Assembly: GCA_030704615.1 (NCBI GenBank)
Contig: CM060732.1
Location: forward strand, 43,693,053-43,757,052
Origin: Takakia lepidozioides
Taxonomy: Eukaryota > Streptophyta > Takakiopsida > Takakiales > Takakiaceae
DNA: 64,000 nt
Reading direction: 5' to 3'
A model generated the notes under the pieces. It was not told the DNA's origin, made no database searches, and saw only the letters and a program-made list of their open reading frames with translations. Shown in pieces: positions 13,701-25,150 of this stretch; position 1 is the stretch's first letter, and each line of letters begins with the position of its first letter. The position numbers and the translations under genes were made by a program.

Positions 13701-14145
13701 AGACACGAATGCTTGTTGTGGATGCAGAAATCACCGAAAACATGATCTCTCCCTCCCAATTTCTTAGAAAGGTTTTTGGTTTTCATTATCCAGCATGGAC
13801 TGATACATGGCACAAAATGACAGTTCGAAATAGAATTTCATTTAGAACCATGACCGACCATTATTGGCAATCTGGAGACTAAAATATAACTAATCAGGTT
13901 AGGGCATAACATCATTTTACTAATGGTTAGTGGGTTCCAAACATGTGTGTAGATGTCATAAAGATGTCTATTTTCTCATCAAAAGTAAGTGACACCATAA
14001 GTTACATATGCTTCAGGAAGAGTCTTTTTTGTAAAAGAACAATTCACTGCTTCAATGATGGACGAATAATTGTAATAGTTGTTGGAGCATGGGCCGACAA
14101 AGTCTATACTATTGCTTCATCCATCACCAATTATTGGAAATAAAT
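10773..14145. other. Long non-genic interval
   Basis: No supported gene. Contents include AT-rich tracts (11380-11560, 12000-12130) and a (GA)n tract at about 11849-11862. A stretch at 12855-13055 reads, on the minus strand, IKKLEEAVGKMEARYLLTF and may be a coding relic of unknown type. The stretch around 11130-11330 contains a B-box-like GTTTCAATCCCC but no convincing SINE ends. The rest shows nothing recognisable. Confidence 0.4.
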
Positions 14146-14149
14146 GATA

Positions 14150-14904
14150 GGGTGTTTGCAGGCTACGGTGAACCAAAACTGCGTAACTGTGCAGTTTTTG
14201 CAATGACCCCCCTTGATAGTGTTACCTATAAAAATTCGACAATTTAAATTTTCATTGCAATTTCTATGTTGTAAGGTTATTATCCACAATGGGAAGATAT
14301 ACCAATTGTTAGATTTCCAAAAATAATTTGTAGTGAGGAGCTATGGACTTTCAAAGGAGTAACTGTGGACTGTAACTGTTACAGCATACAAACTTATGGA
14401 CTAAATAAACATAATGTACACTTGTGAAATGCACAATGGAAAACAGTTTAGAGGTGCACTTTTTGAATACTCCCCAAATCCACTTTCATATGGAAAAAAA
14501 ACATAAAAGATAAAGAACTATGGACCAATTTATATTTAAAAAATAGCTTAATTTTCATTTGTCTATATTTTTTCAAATAAGGGGATTTTGGTATTTTTAC
14601 CTTTTATAAAGACGTGTAGAATGATGTAGGGAAGGTGCGCTAGGTGTCATATGGAAAAATCTGTTGAAATTATCCGTTGAAATTAATTTTTGATATATCA
14701 AGATTAATCAAATTAAAGACTAAAATTTATAGTAAAAATTATCTTTAATGTTTGGGGTAAGACCCTTTACTAAAAATGTTAAATATATCATCGTCTATCA
14801 TCAATTGAAATTATTTGGGAAAATATCGTCAATTTAAATTTGGAAATGGACTTCCATAGAAAACAAATCTGTCGTTTTTGGTCCACGCTACCTTGCAACT
14901 GCCC
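14150..14904. mobile_element. Non-autonomous TIR DNA element, family A copy 1
   Basis: The element begins GGGTGTTTGCAGGCTACGG and ends in its imperfect inverse (...CTTGCAACTGCCC). The terminal repeats align over roughly 30 bases. Directly outside both ends lies GATA (14146-14149 and 14905-14908), a likely 4-base target duplication. The interior is AT-rich and non-coding, and matches copies at 19529-20281 and 50885-51525. No transposase is encoded, so it depends on another element. The superfamily is unassigned. Four-base duplications occur in Sola and Ginger-type elements, but the ends alone do not settle this. Confidence 0.85.
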
Positions 14905-14908
14905 GATA

Positions 14909-17777
14909 AGGGCTATATATAGTCTATATTTTTTGACTGCTTCTTTTTACCTAATAATTAGTGACTTAAGCTTCTCATTGAAAGATAATAGGCGTCTTCA
15001 ATGCGCGAGTGTGACTGCGGCGGGGCCCGCATGTGACATAGGGGCGCACCCCTACCCATCGGACTCAATCTACTGAGTGGGTCTGCCGGGCTAGCCGGTT
15101 CGCTGAGGCCCACAAAACACATAAAATATATACAAAAAAGATTAGTTATTTCAAAGGTTTGTAGAAAGTAGCGGGTAATGTGGTGGTTAAGAACAATGCA
15201 TAATAAGCCCGTCAAGTTGGCAGCTCCCGTAGCTCCTTTGCGCTCCCCCCACGTTGGAGATGACTCTGATGCTAATTGAAGCACCGTGGTTCTAAAATGT
15301 AGGGTAGATCTTGGGTGCAACTTTCATTTAGCAGCCTTGAGGTTCAGTAGTGTGGACAAGCAGTTTTGCTCTGCTCCTGTTCACTAATTAGTTTTTGTTC
15401 TTCATGCCTCCTGGGCTACCTAGTAGCTCTTCTGGCTTGTTTTTTTTTGGTGCAGCTGCGTTGCTTGGCAGCTCTTCAACTAGCTGCTAGGACCTCTTGC
15501 TCTTGTTTCATCTTTGTTCTGCTCTCTTTCCTTAGCCTCTGTTCTGGTTGCAGGAGTCTGCCTGCCTTCTGGTTTTCTAGTGGCTTGTTTTGGTTGCAAC
15601 TTCGCTGCTGGCAAGGTATTCTACTTGCTGCTAGTTTCTCATATTCTGGCTCCTTAGTTTCTCATCTCCTTCTTAGTCTTTGTTCTCGAAGCAGTGTCTT
15701 CCGAGGTCGGCCATTATGATACTCATTTGAGGTTATTTTTTCCTCTTGTATCCTGGCCCAGCCGCGTTTTCTACTTAATATGAGTTCAAGGGCTTCTGTC
15801 CCCTTTCTTAAAAAATCATCTTCTCGAAAAAGATCACTGTCCAAAAAAAAGATGATTGATTCTCTTTTCCGTTTCCCTAATTACTTCTCTCCCAATGGGC
15901 GGGGCCTGACAAAGCACATGGGAGCCCATTATATATCCCGGAAATAATACGTGAGTCCAACGGGGGCACAAACCCGGAATTCATATGTGACTTTATGGTG
16001 TTCTACAGTAATCTAAGCCAAGACGAGGTGTGAGACAATATCCATGTGAACAAAGGATGGGGCTGAAAAAGATGGTGAGAAAGTTCCAGCGGCAATGGCG
16101 GTGTTGGAAGAACGCATGCGTTTGTTATTGCTTGCAAAGTCCAACATCGCCAAGGCAAGAAAGCTTCAAGGGCATGAAGTGTCTGATCAATTATGTAGGC
16201 AAAGATCAGGCTGAAATTTTTGTGCAAGAATATGATGTTTTGGTACTTCTGCCATTGCTGAATGCAGCGCAAGGACGCTAAACCGTGAGTAGTGAGCGGT
16301 GAGCTGGAAATCGTGAGCCCATAATGTAAATTACATATGATTATGAGCATGGATGGGTCATCAAAACATTAAGAAATGGGACGTATTTCTGCGGAATACT
16401 GTATAGCGACCCTATATCCGAGGATAGTTCATGTTTCCATATAATCATTCTGACTTTGATTATTAAAATCCAAATATTGCAGAATCAGACAGTGGACCAG
16501 AAAGACTAAATATTATTTTATTTAGTTTAAAAATGTCATTTTATTTCATTTCTTAAAAAATTATCTATGATATTTAAACTGATATGAAGGTATAAATATA
16601 TATAATATATATTCAGATTCAAAAATGATATCAATATGTATTATTCCAAAATAAATCCTATTTTTATTATTGTATCATTCACTCATTGTTTATGAAAAGA
16701 AATTATGAAATTTTACTATATTTACAAAATAAATTTTGGATTTTGAGATTTGGCCCAGAATAAATTATGGAATTTTATTTTATTTTATTTTATGAAAACC
16801 GGTATCCGTCGGCGCATACGAATGGGGGCGATTGTCGCCTGTTTGAAAATTAAATATTAAAAATATATAGAATATAAAAAAAATTAAAAAAATTGTTTTC
16901 TGGTATGCGTCGGCTCATACCAAATGTGAGGGGATATGAGATCAAGAAAAACAAATGAGGCTGGAGAGCAATCGCGGAGAGGAGCGCAACGGTCGTCTTG
17001 TCTCTCACGCAAAACTTTCAGGATTTTCATTGGCGACTTATCCCTGCCCTCGATTCCACCCCGGCTCCCGATTATGCTCGCTTCAAGCTTTCTGTTCATA
17101 CTTTTTGCCTATAGTTTCAATCACTACTTCTACTTCCCCCCTTCTTTTTCATTCCAAGTCCTTCCCCATTCATCATCACATCCTTAACTAAAGCTCCACC
17201 TCGTACGATGAAGGTCAATGATTTCAGCCGCCAAGCAGCATTAATGGCATACAATGAGTCACCCCTCCTTCCCTAATTTCCCCCCTTCCTCCCCCCCTAT
17301 TTTCCTCTTCACTTCCTAAACCCAAGTTTCCAAGTAAGCCATCGTTGCCTTGGCTATAGAGGTTGCCATTAAAGTTTAATCAGAGTGTTTATTGTGGTTT
17401 AGTTCTCCAGGAGCTTAGTGAAGCTTAATCATGTCCCTCTAAGCGTCATTTGTGGCTGTGGTGAGTCTGTTTGTCGTCCCCTCCCACGGTGAGCTTTCCT
17501 CCCCGATATCCTCCAGCGCTGGTCTCCTCTAGCGGGTAATCTGGAATATTTGTGTTAGCTTAATCTCTCTGGGGTCTGAAGAAGCCTAAGTGACAGCTGC
17601 TAAGTGTCGGCAGCATTGGCGGGAACGGCTGCAGCGCAACAAGGCAAGATTGTGGTGGTGTTTGGCTCCCATTCTCTCCGCTCTCTACAACCGTAGCTAC
17701 TTTTAGCTGGATAGTGGCTTCATTGTTTCAGTCATATCCCTAGACCCCTTCTCCCAGTTTACATTGCTAAGTTCTCC
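14909..17777. other. Repeat-rich interval with a LINE 3'-end-like segment
   Basis: The stretch 15360-15860 is T/C-rich and ends GGGCTTCTGTCCCCTTT plus an A-rich run, like the 3' end of the LINE at 29050-29100. It looks like a 5'-truncated LINE tail. 16450-16900 is very AT-rich, with TTTTATTTTATTTTA-type runs and two copies of a CGTCGGC-CATAC motif near 16808 and 16905. 16930-17777 is C/T-rich and may be the 5' UTR of the LINE remnant that follows. No host gene is evident. Confidence 0.45.
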
Positions 17778-18895
17778 ATGGCTCCCCCTGCAAACGCTCA
17801 GCTCAAATTGAAAGGTATTCAGGAGATGACCGAGGCCCTGAGCATCCCCCCAGCTGGGAAGACCCTAGCCTTCTTCAGGGACGGGCTTTTTTCTTGCTCA
17901 CCAAGCTTAGTCCAAATTGAATGGAGGGTTAGACCATCCAAGAAGTATTTCCCCTCCCTCCCCCCACCCCCCTCCCTTCCCTCTTCCACCCAACCTCCAT
18001 CTGCCAAGGCTTGATTTTTTTCCCCCGGAAGTTCCCACCCATCCATTCAACCTGAGGAATGGTTGGACCTCTCTGAATCCTCCCAGGAAATTGTCAGCAA
18101 GGTTTACCCCACAATCAAAGTGGACCTCCAGAACACAGTCCAGGAGGTTAAATCTCTGCAGAAGCTCACCATTCTTGTACACTTTCCAGGAAGAAAAGTG
18201 GATAGGACCTTGTGAGGGACTGGGCGATCAGGAACCTCGGAGGTCCGGGTGAACTACTTCAGGAGTTCTGCCATGCAAAAGGCAAGGGATTCTACACCAT
18301 AAAGTTTGAAACACCGGAAGCTGCTTCACATGCTTTATCCCTGAATCCTCACTCCAGGGGATTCAATGTTAACATCTTCTCATGGTCTTCTAAGATGGGA
18401 CACAAAAATGGAAAGTTATAGGGCCCCAGAACAGTCTCGGTTCCATTTATTCCTGATCAGTATTTGATCAATCTCCCAGACATTGTAAATCACTTTGGGC
18501 ACTACCTCGGCTGCATAGATGTCTTCGATCCCCAGATGAGCATTGAAAAGCTTCGGAAGATTCCAGCTTGGAGTTTAGAGACCTTTGCTTCAAGATTCAA
18601 CGACCATGGATGCGCTCGGTTTGTTCTCATCATGCCAAATGAGAAAGTTCTTCCGGACTATGTCAGACTCCCAATCGACGAGGAAGACAACTTCTTTACA
18701 GTCAGGCTCATTGAGACTCATCTTCGTCAGCCTGCTTTAGTTGCGGTATGCTGGGACACATCAGATCTGATTGTCCAAACAACAAAAAGAAACGATCAGT
18801 CCCGAATCAACAGAGCAACAAGCACTAGCATTTACCACAAGATAGATCTCAGGTGGGGCACCTCACCACTAGTCCAAGGTACCAACTTTCGTTAG
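17778..18895 (+). pseudogene. LINE ORF1-like remnant (gag-like, CCHC knuckle)
   Basis: Open segments in several frames (17778-18014, 18212-18421, 18464-18895) together resemble the plant LINE ORF1 / DUF4283 protein. There is an N-terminal variable part, then a domain with FCHAKGKGFYTIKFETPEAA and, later, FDPQMSIEKLRKIPAW. At about 18728-18775, in a different frame, comes the zinc knuckle CFSCGMLGHIRSDC (C-x2-C-x4-H-x4-C). Stops and frameshifts make it non-functional. ORF1 proteins bind the element's own RNA. It ends about 30 bases before the gypsy LTR. The L1-like ORF2 at 25.3 kb could be the other half of the same insertion. Confidence 0.7.
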
Positions 18896-18927
18896 CACTC
18901 ACTGTGCCTTCTCCAAGCAGCGGTAAC

Positions 18928-20322
18928 TGTCACGGACATAGCCAGAGGAACTTACCATGAGTAAATACCAAAAATTACCAAATTATCATGTTACCAGAAG
19001 TTACCATGACTTATCATGATTCACCATGATTTACCATTAGTTACCAAGTTACCGATAGTTTACCAAATTACCAAAAGTAACTTGGGAAACTGCTCAGGAA
19101 GCTTCCTTTGGAGGAAACTTCTCCATCAAGATACCTCCTTTGTTTAAGGAAGCTCTCCATCAAGAAATTTTTGTTTAATCTTGGAAACTTCTCCATCAAG
19201 AAACCTCTATAAGGGAAGCTTCTTAGGGAACTTCTTAGTAGCCAGTATATATAGGAGGCAAGACTGGACACTCTTCAGTCTCGCCAACACAAGTTCAAGC
19301 TACTCTTGTTCCCAGTCCCAGTACTCCAGTCCAGCTTCCAATACTCTAGTCCAGTTTCCAGTATCTGGTACCCCAGTCCAGTTTCCAGCATTCCAATATT
19401 CGAGTCGAGTTCCAATATCTTGTACTCTTGTCCATTGTTATAAATATCGTCTTGATTAATGTTTACTCACCATGCATTCGACCACGCCGACCTTGACTTC
19501 TTGTCTAGTCTTGTACCTCTAGTCTGATGGGTATTTGCAGGATTGGGTGTCTCAGTTTTTGCGTAATATGGCAGTTTCTGCAGTGACCTCCATACATGGT
19601 TTTACCCATATTTGTTCAACAACTCAATATTTCATCTAAATTTATATGGTGTAGGGTTTCTAACTACAATAGGTATGTGTACCAATTGTTAGATTGCAAA
19701 AACAATCATGTACCAGAGAGCCATGGACTTTTAAAGTTGATTACTGTGGACTGCAGATGTTACACATAAAATCTTATGGACTGAAAAAACATCATGTACA
19801 CTCATACAATGACACAAAGGAAAACACACTAGGGGTGCCATTTTAAAATCCAACCCAAATTCACTTTTATGTCGACTAATTATCTTAGGAATTGAGAGTT
19901 ATGGACTATTTTGTACCTAAAAACATGTTGATTTGCTCTAGTCCATGACATCTTATGTTTTGGGTTTTTGAGGTGTCTTCTTTTACTGAAAAGGCATACA
20001 AACCTATAATCTGGAGGTGCTAGGTGGTATATGGACAAGTGGTTGTAAATTCTAGATTTTGATGTCTAAATGTTTTCTTAAATTATAGATTAAAATATCT
20101 AGTAAAGATTATTTTCAATCTTGGAGGAGGGATTCTTTACTAAAAATGTTATATATACTACTATCTATTTTTTTTTAAATAAACTGAAAGTAATATATTC
20201 AAAAATAAATAAATAAAATCCATGGACTTTCAATGGACTCAACATGTGCCGCTTTTGATCCACCCAATCCTGCAACTGCCCTGATTTCTTGTTTGTGTTC
20301 AGTCATGTTCTCGTCCTTGACA
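18928..20322 (+). repeat. 5' LTR of a gypsy element, interrupted by a TIR element
   Basis: It starts TGTCACGGAC, a common gypsy LTR start, and ends TTGACA just before the internal region. Removing the nested element at 19529-20281 and its 4-base duplicate leaves about 640 bp. A TATATATAGG box lies near 19245. Internal short repeats include degenerate TTACCA units (about 18950-19080), CTCCATCAAGAAA units (19120-19205) and TCCAGTTTCCAGTA-like units (19320-19400). No 3' LTR was found because the element is truncated at about 22820, so the LTR call rests on structure alone. Confidence 0.6.
19529..20281. mobile_element. Non-autonomous TIR DNA element, family A copy 2
   Basis: This 753-bp copy of the family at 14150 sits inside the gypsy LTR. 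Its ends are GGGTATTTGCAGGATTGGGTG and the inverse of GGGCAGTTGCAGGATTGGGTG, so the inverted repeats are well preserved. TGAT flanks it on both sides (19525-19528, 20282-20285). The interior is alignable with the other copies along almost its whole length and is non-coding. Confidence 0.88.
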
Positions 20323-20360
20323 GTTTGACGAGACTAAAGTTTGTTCCTTAGTTAGTTAAG

Positions 20361-21350
20361 ATGGAAGGCACATTTGCGGAAATGGTCGTCATATTGCAAA
20401 GTCTTCAACTCCAGATGCAAGAACTTCATACCTCTACCGCCCAATTGCAAGCTGATTAGTCTCAAGATCTTGACAACGTTCTCCACAATTTGCAATAATA
20501 AATTTCAAAATTAAAGGAGTCGAACAATGGATCTTCAACCATACGAGTCTCTACTGCAACAGCTCTTACTGTAACGGTTCCTCTTCAACCGATTACGAAC
20601 GAACCAAAGATCAGCATGCCCGGAAAATTTGATGGGGCGAGATCAAGATTTCACAGTTTTGTTCAACAAGTACGACTGTTTCTACGACTACATCCACAAC
20701 GCTACCCCGATGAAGGTATTCAAGTGGGATTCGTGGACACCCTTCTATCAGGTACTACCCTATTTTGGTTTGCACCGCTATTAGAAAAAAATTCGCATTT
20801 ACTAAAGAATTTTGAAGAATTCATGTCCAAGTTCACTGCAACGTTTAGAGAGAATGATAAAGAGAGAGAGTTGTAGAGACAAAGCTGCGAAATCTTCGAC
20901 AAGGAGCACATCTTGCTTCCGTCTATGCTGTCGAATTTCGACCACTTGCGTGCGACCTCGACTGGAATGAGAAAAGCCTCATTAGTCAGTTTCGATGTGG
21001 GTTAAAAGATGATTTCAAAGATTTGTTGTTGACAATGCCAAACGTGAGCACACTGAGTGAATTCATCACTCAAGTCATTGCATGCGATAATCATTTGTTC
21101 GAAAGACGTAAATAGAAGCGATCTGGATAGTCGACAACGCATCCTGTCGTTGTTACTACGGCACTAAATACGACGATCTATCAGACATCCGGTAGTGAAC
21201 CTATGCAGATTGATGTTGTCCGATTCAAGCCATTGACGTCACAAGAAAAATAAAGATGGCTCTCGAATAGATTATGCCTCTATTGTGGAAAAGAAGATCA
21301 TATAGCATTAAATTGCCCCAACAAAAGAAGACTCAAAGCTCGGGGCGCAA
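20361..21350 (+). pseudogene. Gypsy gag remnant with zinc knuckle
   Basis: An ATG at 20361 opens MEGTFAEMVVILQSLQLQMQ. Capsid-like sequence at 20616-20876 (MPGKFDGARSRFHSFVQQ, FRENDKEREL) shifts frame near 20875 into RNLRQGAHLASVYAVEFRPL. At about 21270 is the CCHC knuckle CLYCGKEDHIALNC. At least one stop after TAQLQAD and one frameshift break it. Known role: a structural protein packaging the element RNA. Confidence 0.8.
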
Positions 21351-21399
21351 CTCAAATGTTCGATACGAGGAGGTTGGAAAACAAAGATGTCCAGTTACA

Positions 21400-22820
21400 G
21401 TAGGGACCATGCGGCTAGACACCACAAATTCCTCACTGAAAAAATGTCTATTTCTACCTCCAGACCCTGCACCTTGCTTCACAGTTTCGGTAAAAATCAG
21501 AGTGCAAAATCGAGATATCTCTGTAAAAGCACTTATAGACTCAGGGGCTTCAGCTTGTTTTATGGACAAAAACTTTGAAGCGACACAATTTAACGGTCAT
21601 AAAGAATAAACTTTCGGCCCTCATTGAAGTCATCGATGGATGACCGTTAGCATCAGGAAATGTGGACCATGAAACTCGACCACTTGAAGTAAAGCTTAAA
21701 GGTCAAGCATCACATATTGTTTTCAACGTCATCCAGTCTCCAACAAATCCTGTGATCCTTGGACTTCCTTGGTTCGTACTTCACAATCCTGACATCGACT
21801 GGCGATCGCGAAAAATTTCTGCAAGACAAAAATGTAGAAATATCAAAGGTACTCAACCCTTGTTCCTTGGAGCTAGAGCTTTCATGAGAACTACAAAAAA
21901 TGATGCGGCATTTGCACTTTATGCGACTCCGATCAAGATCACAACAGACAAAGGTACTTCAACATTACCCGCTCAATATCAAGATTTCAAAGATGTCTTC
22001 GAGAAGAAAAATGCAGACATATTGTCAAAACATCGACCTTATGACTGTGCAATTGAGTTACGAGAAGAAACCCAACCACCATTTGGCCCAATCTATAACT
22101 TATCCCAGACGGAGTTGGCTGTATTACGTGAATACATTGATGAAAATTTGTCAAATCACTTCATCCGACATTCAAAATCACCTGCGGTGGCGCCTATCTT
22201 GTATGTGAAAAAGAAGGACAGATCATTAGGCATGTGTGTAGACTATCGCGGTCTCAACAAAATCACAATTAAGAATCGTTATCCGTTGCCGCTGATGTCT
22301 AGGCTTCTCGACCAGTTGGGAGGAGCGAAGATTTTCACCAAAATTGACTTGAGATGAGCTTATAACCTTGTACGGATAAAAGAAGGAGACGAATGAAAAA
22401 CAACTTTTCGAACAAGATATGGACATTTTGAATACAGGGTTATGCCTTTCGGTCTTATAAATGCTTCAACAATTTTCCAACATATGATGAATGACATCTT
22501 TCAAGAATTTTTAGATGACTTTGTAGTCATCTATTTGGACAACATTTTAATATTTTCACAGAATGAAGAAGAACATGGCCGCCATGTACGCCTTGTCCTT
22601 GATAAATTAAGAGAAAGAGAACTATATGCCAAGTTGGAAAAATGTCTTTTCCATCAATCTGAGGTCGAATTTTTGGGCTACATTATTTCCGACAAAGACG
22701 TCTTTATGGATCAGAAAAAAAATACAAACTATCATCGAGTGGATTAAATCAACTTTGGTCCGAGATGTATAATGTTTTCTGGGATTTGCAAATTTCTATA
22801 GAATCTTCATCAAGGACTAC
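21400..22820 (+). pseudogene. Gypsy protease-reverse transcriptase remnant
   Basis: A retropepsin motif LIDSGASACFMD lies near 21530, then a stop. The RT frame is open at 21662-22357 and 22442-22747. It includes [37 protein letters not shown] (a stop then replaces the expected Gly) and MPFGLINASTIFQHMMNDIF. The catalytic box reads VIYLDNILIF, so the second catalytic Asp of YLDD is Asn here. The polymerase would be inactive even without the stops. Confidence 0.85.
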
Positions 22821-24745
22821 CCGAGGCCCATCTAAGCCCAAGTGCAATATTCTATCCATGTATCCAAGTGCATCTCCCATATAGAGGCCCAAGAGTCTAG
22901 TGTTATCTAAGCCCAAGTGGAATCCCCTACATATCCAAGTACGTCTCACATGTCAAGGTCCCATTTTCTTTTTCCATGAATTTATTGAGTAGTAATATAT
23001 CCAATCATTATTGATATGTCTCCCGTCTCTAGGGTAGCCTATGTCGTTTCCTAAGTGTCCACTGTCATCTAAGTCCAATTGTAAGATTTTCTATGTATCC
23101 CACTGCGTCTCCTATGTCAAGGCCCAAGCGCGACCTCTAGGGTAGCTTGTGCCGTTGGCCCAAGTGTCCAGTGTCATCTAAGCCCAAGTGCAAGATTTTC
23201 TATGTATCCCAGTGCGTCTCCTATGTCGAGGCCCAAGTGTGACCTCTAGTGTAGCCTATGTCATTTGGCCCATATGTGAAGAATTGAATTCTAAGACCAA
23301 GTGTAATTTCATATGTATCCAAGTGTGTCTCCTATGTGGAGGCCCATCTAAGCCCAAGTGCAATCTTCTATTCATGTATCCAAGTGCATCTCCACGTAGA
23401 GCCCCATTTGTCCATTGTCATCTAAGCCCAAGTGCAATCTTCTATTCATGTATCCAAGTGCAGAGCCCCATTTGTCCACTGTCATCTAAGCCCAAGTGCA
23501 ATCCCCTATGTCTAGTGCAATTTCCTATGTATCCAAGTAAGTCTCCTATGTCGAGGCCCAAGTGCGACCTCTAGTGTAGCCTGTGCCGTTGGCTCATGTG
23601 TGAAGAATTGAAATCTAAGCCCAAGTGCAATCTTCTATTGATGTATCCAAGTGCATCTCCCATATATAGGCCCAAGTGTCTAGTGTCATCTGAGTCCAAG
23701 TGCAATCCCACATCTAATCATTTTTTTTTCCAGACAGCAAGCCATATCTAATCCAAGTGCATCAATATATGAAGCAAGCCATATCTAATCAAGTTTTTCC
23801 ACAGAACCAACGACCAAATTTGAACCGGAGACCTCTCCCTTGATATCTCTCCTGTCGAGGCTCCAACCATTGTCCCACTTTGCCGTTTTTGCTATTTTTT
23901 TGTGAATTTCCAACGACCAAAAGTACTTGAAATGCCACATCTCCCACACCGCAGGTCCAAAAACCGTGAGACCAAGCCGGTGCACCCCTCCTCCTCGAGG
24001 GCTTTCCAACGGTACCAAGCACCAAGCACCAAGGTTGGGGCCTCGCGGTTTGGGACATCTCAACGCTACAAAACAAAACAAAACAAAACAAACAAACGTC
24101 TTGCTTCATATATTGACTAGGGTAGCCTGTGCCATTGGCCCAAGTGTCTAGGGTCATCTAAGCCCATGTGCAATGTTCTATGTATCCAAATGCATATCCT
24201 ATGTCGAGGCCCAAGTCGACCTCTACGGTAGCTTGTGCCGCTGGCCGATGTGTGAATAATTGAAATCAAAGACCAAGTGCAATTTCCTATGTATCCTAGT
24301 GCGTCTCCTTTGTCGAGGCCCATCTAAGCCCAAGTGTAATCTTTTATGTATCCAAGTGCATCTCGAGTGTAGAGGCTCAAGTGTCCACTATCATTTAAAC
24401 CCAAGTGCAATCTCCTATGTATCCAATGACATCTCCCATGTGCGTCTCATATGTCGAGGCCCATCTAAGCCAAGTGTGCAGTCTTTTATGTATCCAAGTG
24501 TATCTCCCATGTAGATGCCAAAGTGTCCACTGTCATTTAAGACCAAGTGCAATTTCTTATGTATCCCAATGCATCTCTTATGTTGAGGCCCAAGTGCAAC
24601 CTCTAGTGTAGCCTATGTAGTTGGCCCATGTGTGAAAAATTGAAATCTAAGCCCAAGTTCAATCTTCTATTCATGTATCCAAATGCATCTCCCATGTAGA
24701 GGCCCAAGTGTGACCTCTAGCGTCCACTGCAATCCCCAATGTATC
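22815..24745. repeat. Satellite-like array with CCCAAGTG subunits
   Basis: Dozens of variants of the phrases CTAAGCCCAAGTGCAAT, CTATGTATCCAAGTGC, GTCTCCTATGTCGAGGCCC, GTGTCCACTGTCATCTAAG and GACCTCTAGTGTAGCC are strung together. Locally the order repeats with a period near 109 bp (for example GTGTCC at 23055 and 23164). Elsewhere subunits are skipped or doubled, giving a mosaic. The array is split by the family B element at 23762-24116. It begins exactly where the gypsy element breaks off. There is no coding potential and no spacer diversity, so it is not a CRISPR array. Confidence 0.85.
23762..24116. mobile_element. Family B repeat with 17-bp inverted ends, copy 2
   Basis: TCAATATATGAAGCAAG (23762-23778) and its exact inverse CTTGCTTCATATATTGA (24100-24116) bound the copy. 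Inside are the family B blocks, and an (AAAAC)n tract at about 24066-24097 directly precedes the right end. It is inserted in the satellite array. A GCAAGCCATATCTAATC phrase is duplicated at its left side (about 23738 and 23774). Inverted ends suggest a DNA element; the A-rich tail would be unusual for one. Confidence 0.65.
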
Positions 24746-24849
24746 CAAAGACCTACAGTTTGGGAGATCTCTATGTCATTGCCCACTTTGCTATTTTTGC
24801 AATCTCCCCTGTTGAGGCAAGTTCATAAATTGATATATCCACTTTGTTA

Positions 24850-25150
24850 TTTTTTTGCGGATTTCCAGCGACCAAAAATATTTGAAATTCCAAATCTCCC
24901 ACATGAAGGGCCAATCATTGCTCCAGGAAAGCCCACTTTGCTATTTTTCTTGAATTTCCAACGATCCAAAGCACTTGGAATTCCAGATCTCCCACAAAGC
25001 TCGTCCAAAAATCATGATACCAAGCCGGTGCACCCCTCCTCATCGAGGGCTTTCCAACGGCACCAAGCACCCGCGCTGGCCCAGTGGTTTGGGAGATCTC
25101 AACGACGCTATAAAACAAAACAAAACAAATGTCTCGCTTCATATATTCAT
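24850..25150. repeat. Family B repeat, copy 3
   Basis: It contains the family B blocks and the AAAAC-rich tail, followed by the right end motif CGCTTCATATATTCA at about 25136-25150. The first third appears twice (CACTTTG...TTTCCAGCGACC near 24840-24880 and CACTTTG...TTTCCAACGATCC near 24940-24965), so it carries an internal partial duplication. The left inverted end is not clear. It lies immediately upstream of the LINE. Confidence 0.65.

Larger units (their letters stand above)
20323..22820 (+). mobile_element. Degenerate Ty3/gypsy chromovirus-like element, 3' truncated
   Basis: Gag, protease and reverse transcriptase segments follow the LTR in gag-pol order. They are broken by stops and frameshifts. 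Similarity stops within the post-RT segment (FLGFANFYRIFIKDY) at about 22815, where a satellite array begins. RNase H, integrase, chromodomain and 3' LTR are missing. The RT wording resembles the fungal-type Tcn1 chromoviruses reported from mosses and lycophytes. This is recognition by eye, not a phylogeny. Confidence 0.85.

Noticed and set aside
15366-15719. 117-codon Leu/Ser/Cys-rich open frame
   Set aside because: It is a translation of T/C-rich low-complexity DNA that looks like a LINE 3' UTR. No domain is present.
22815-24745. CRISPR-like array
   Set aside because: Units vary in length and sequence, have no constant repeat with unique spacers, and lie in a plant genome.
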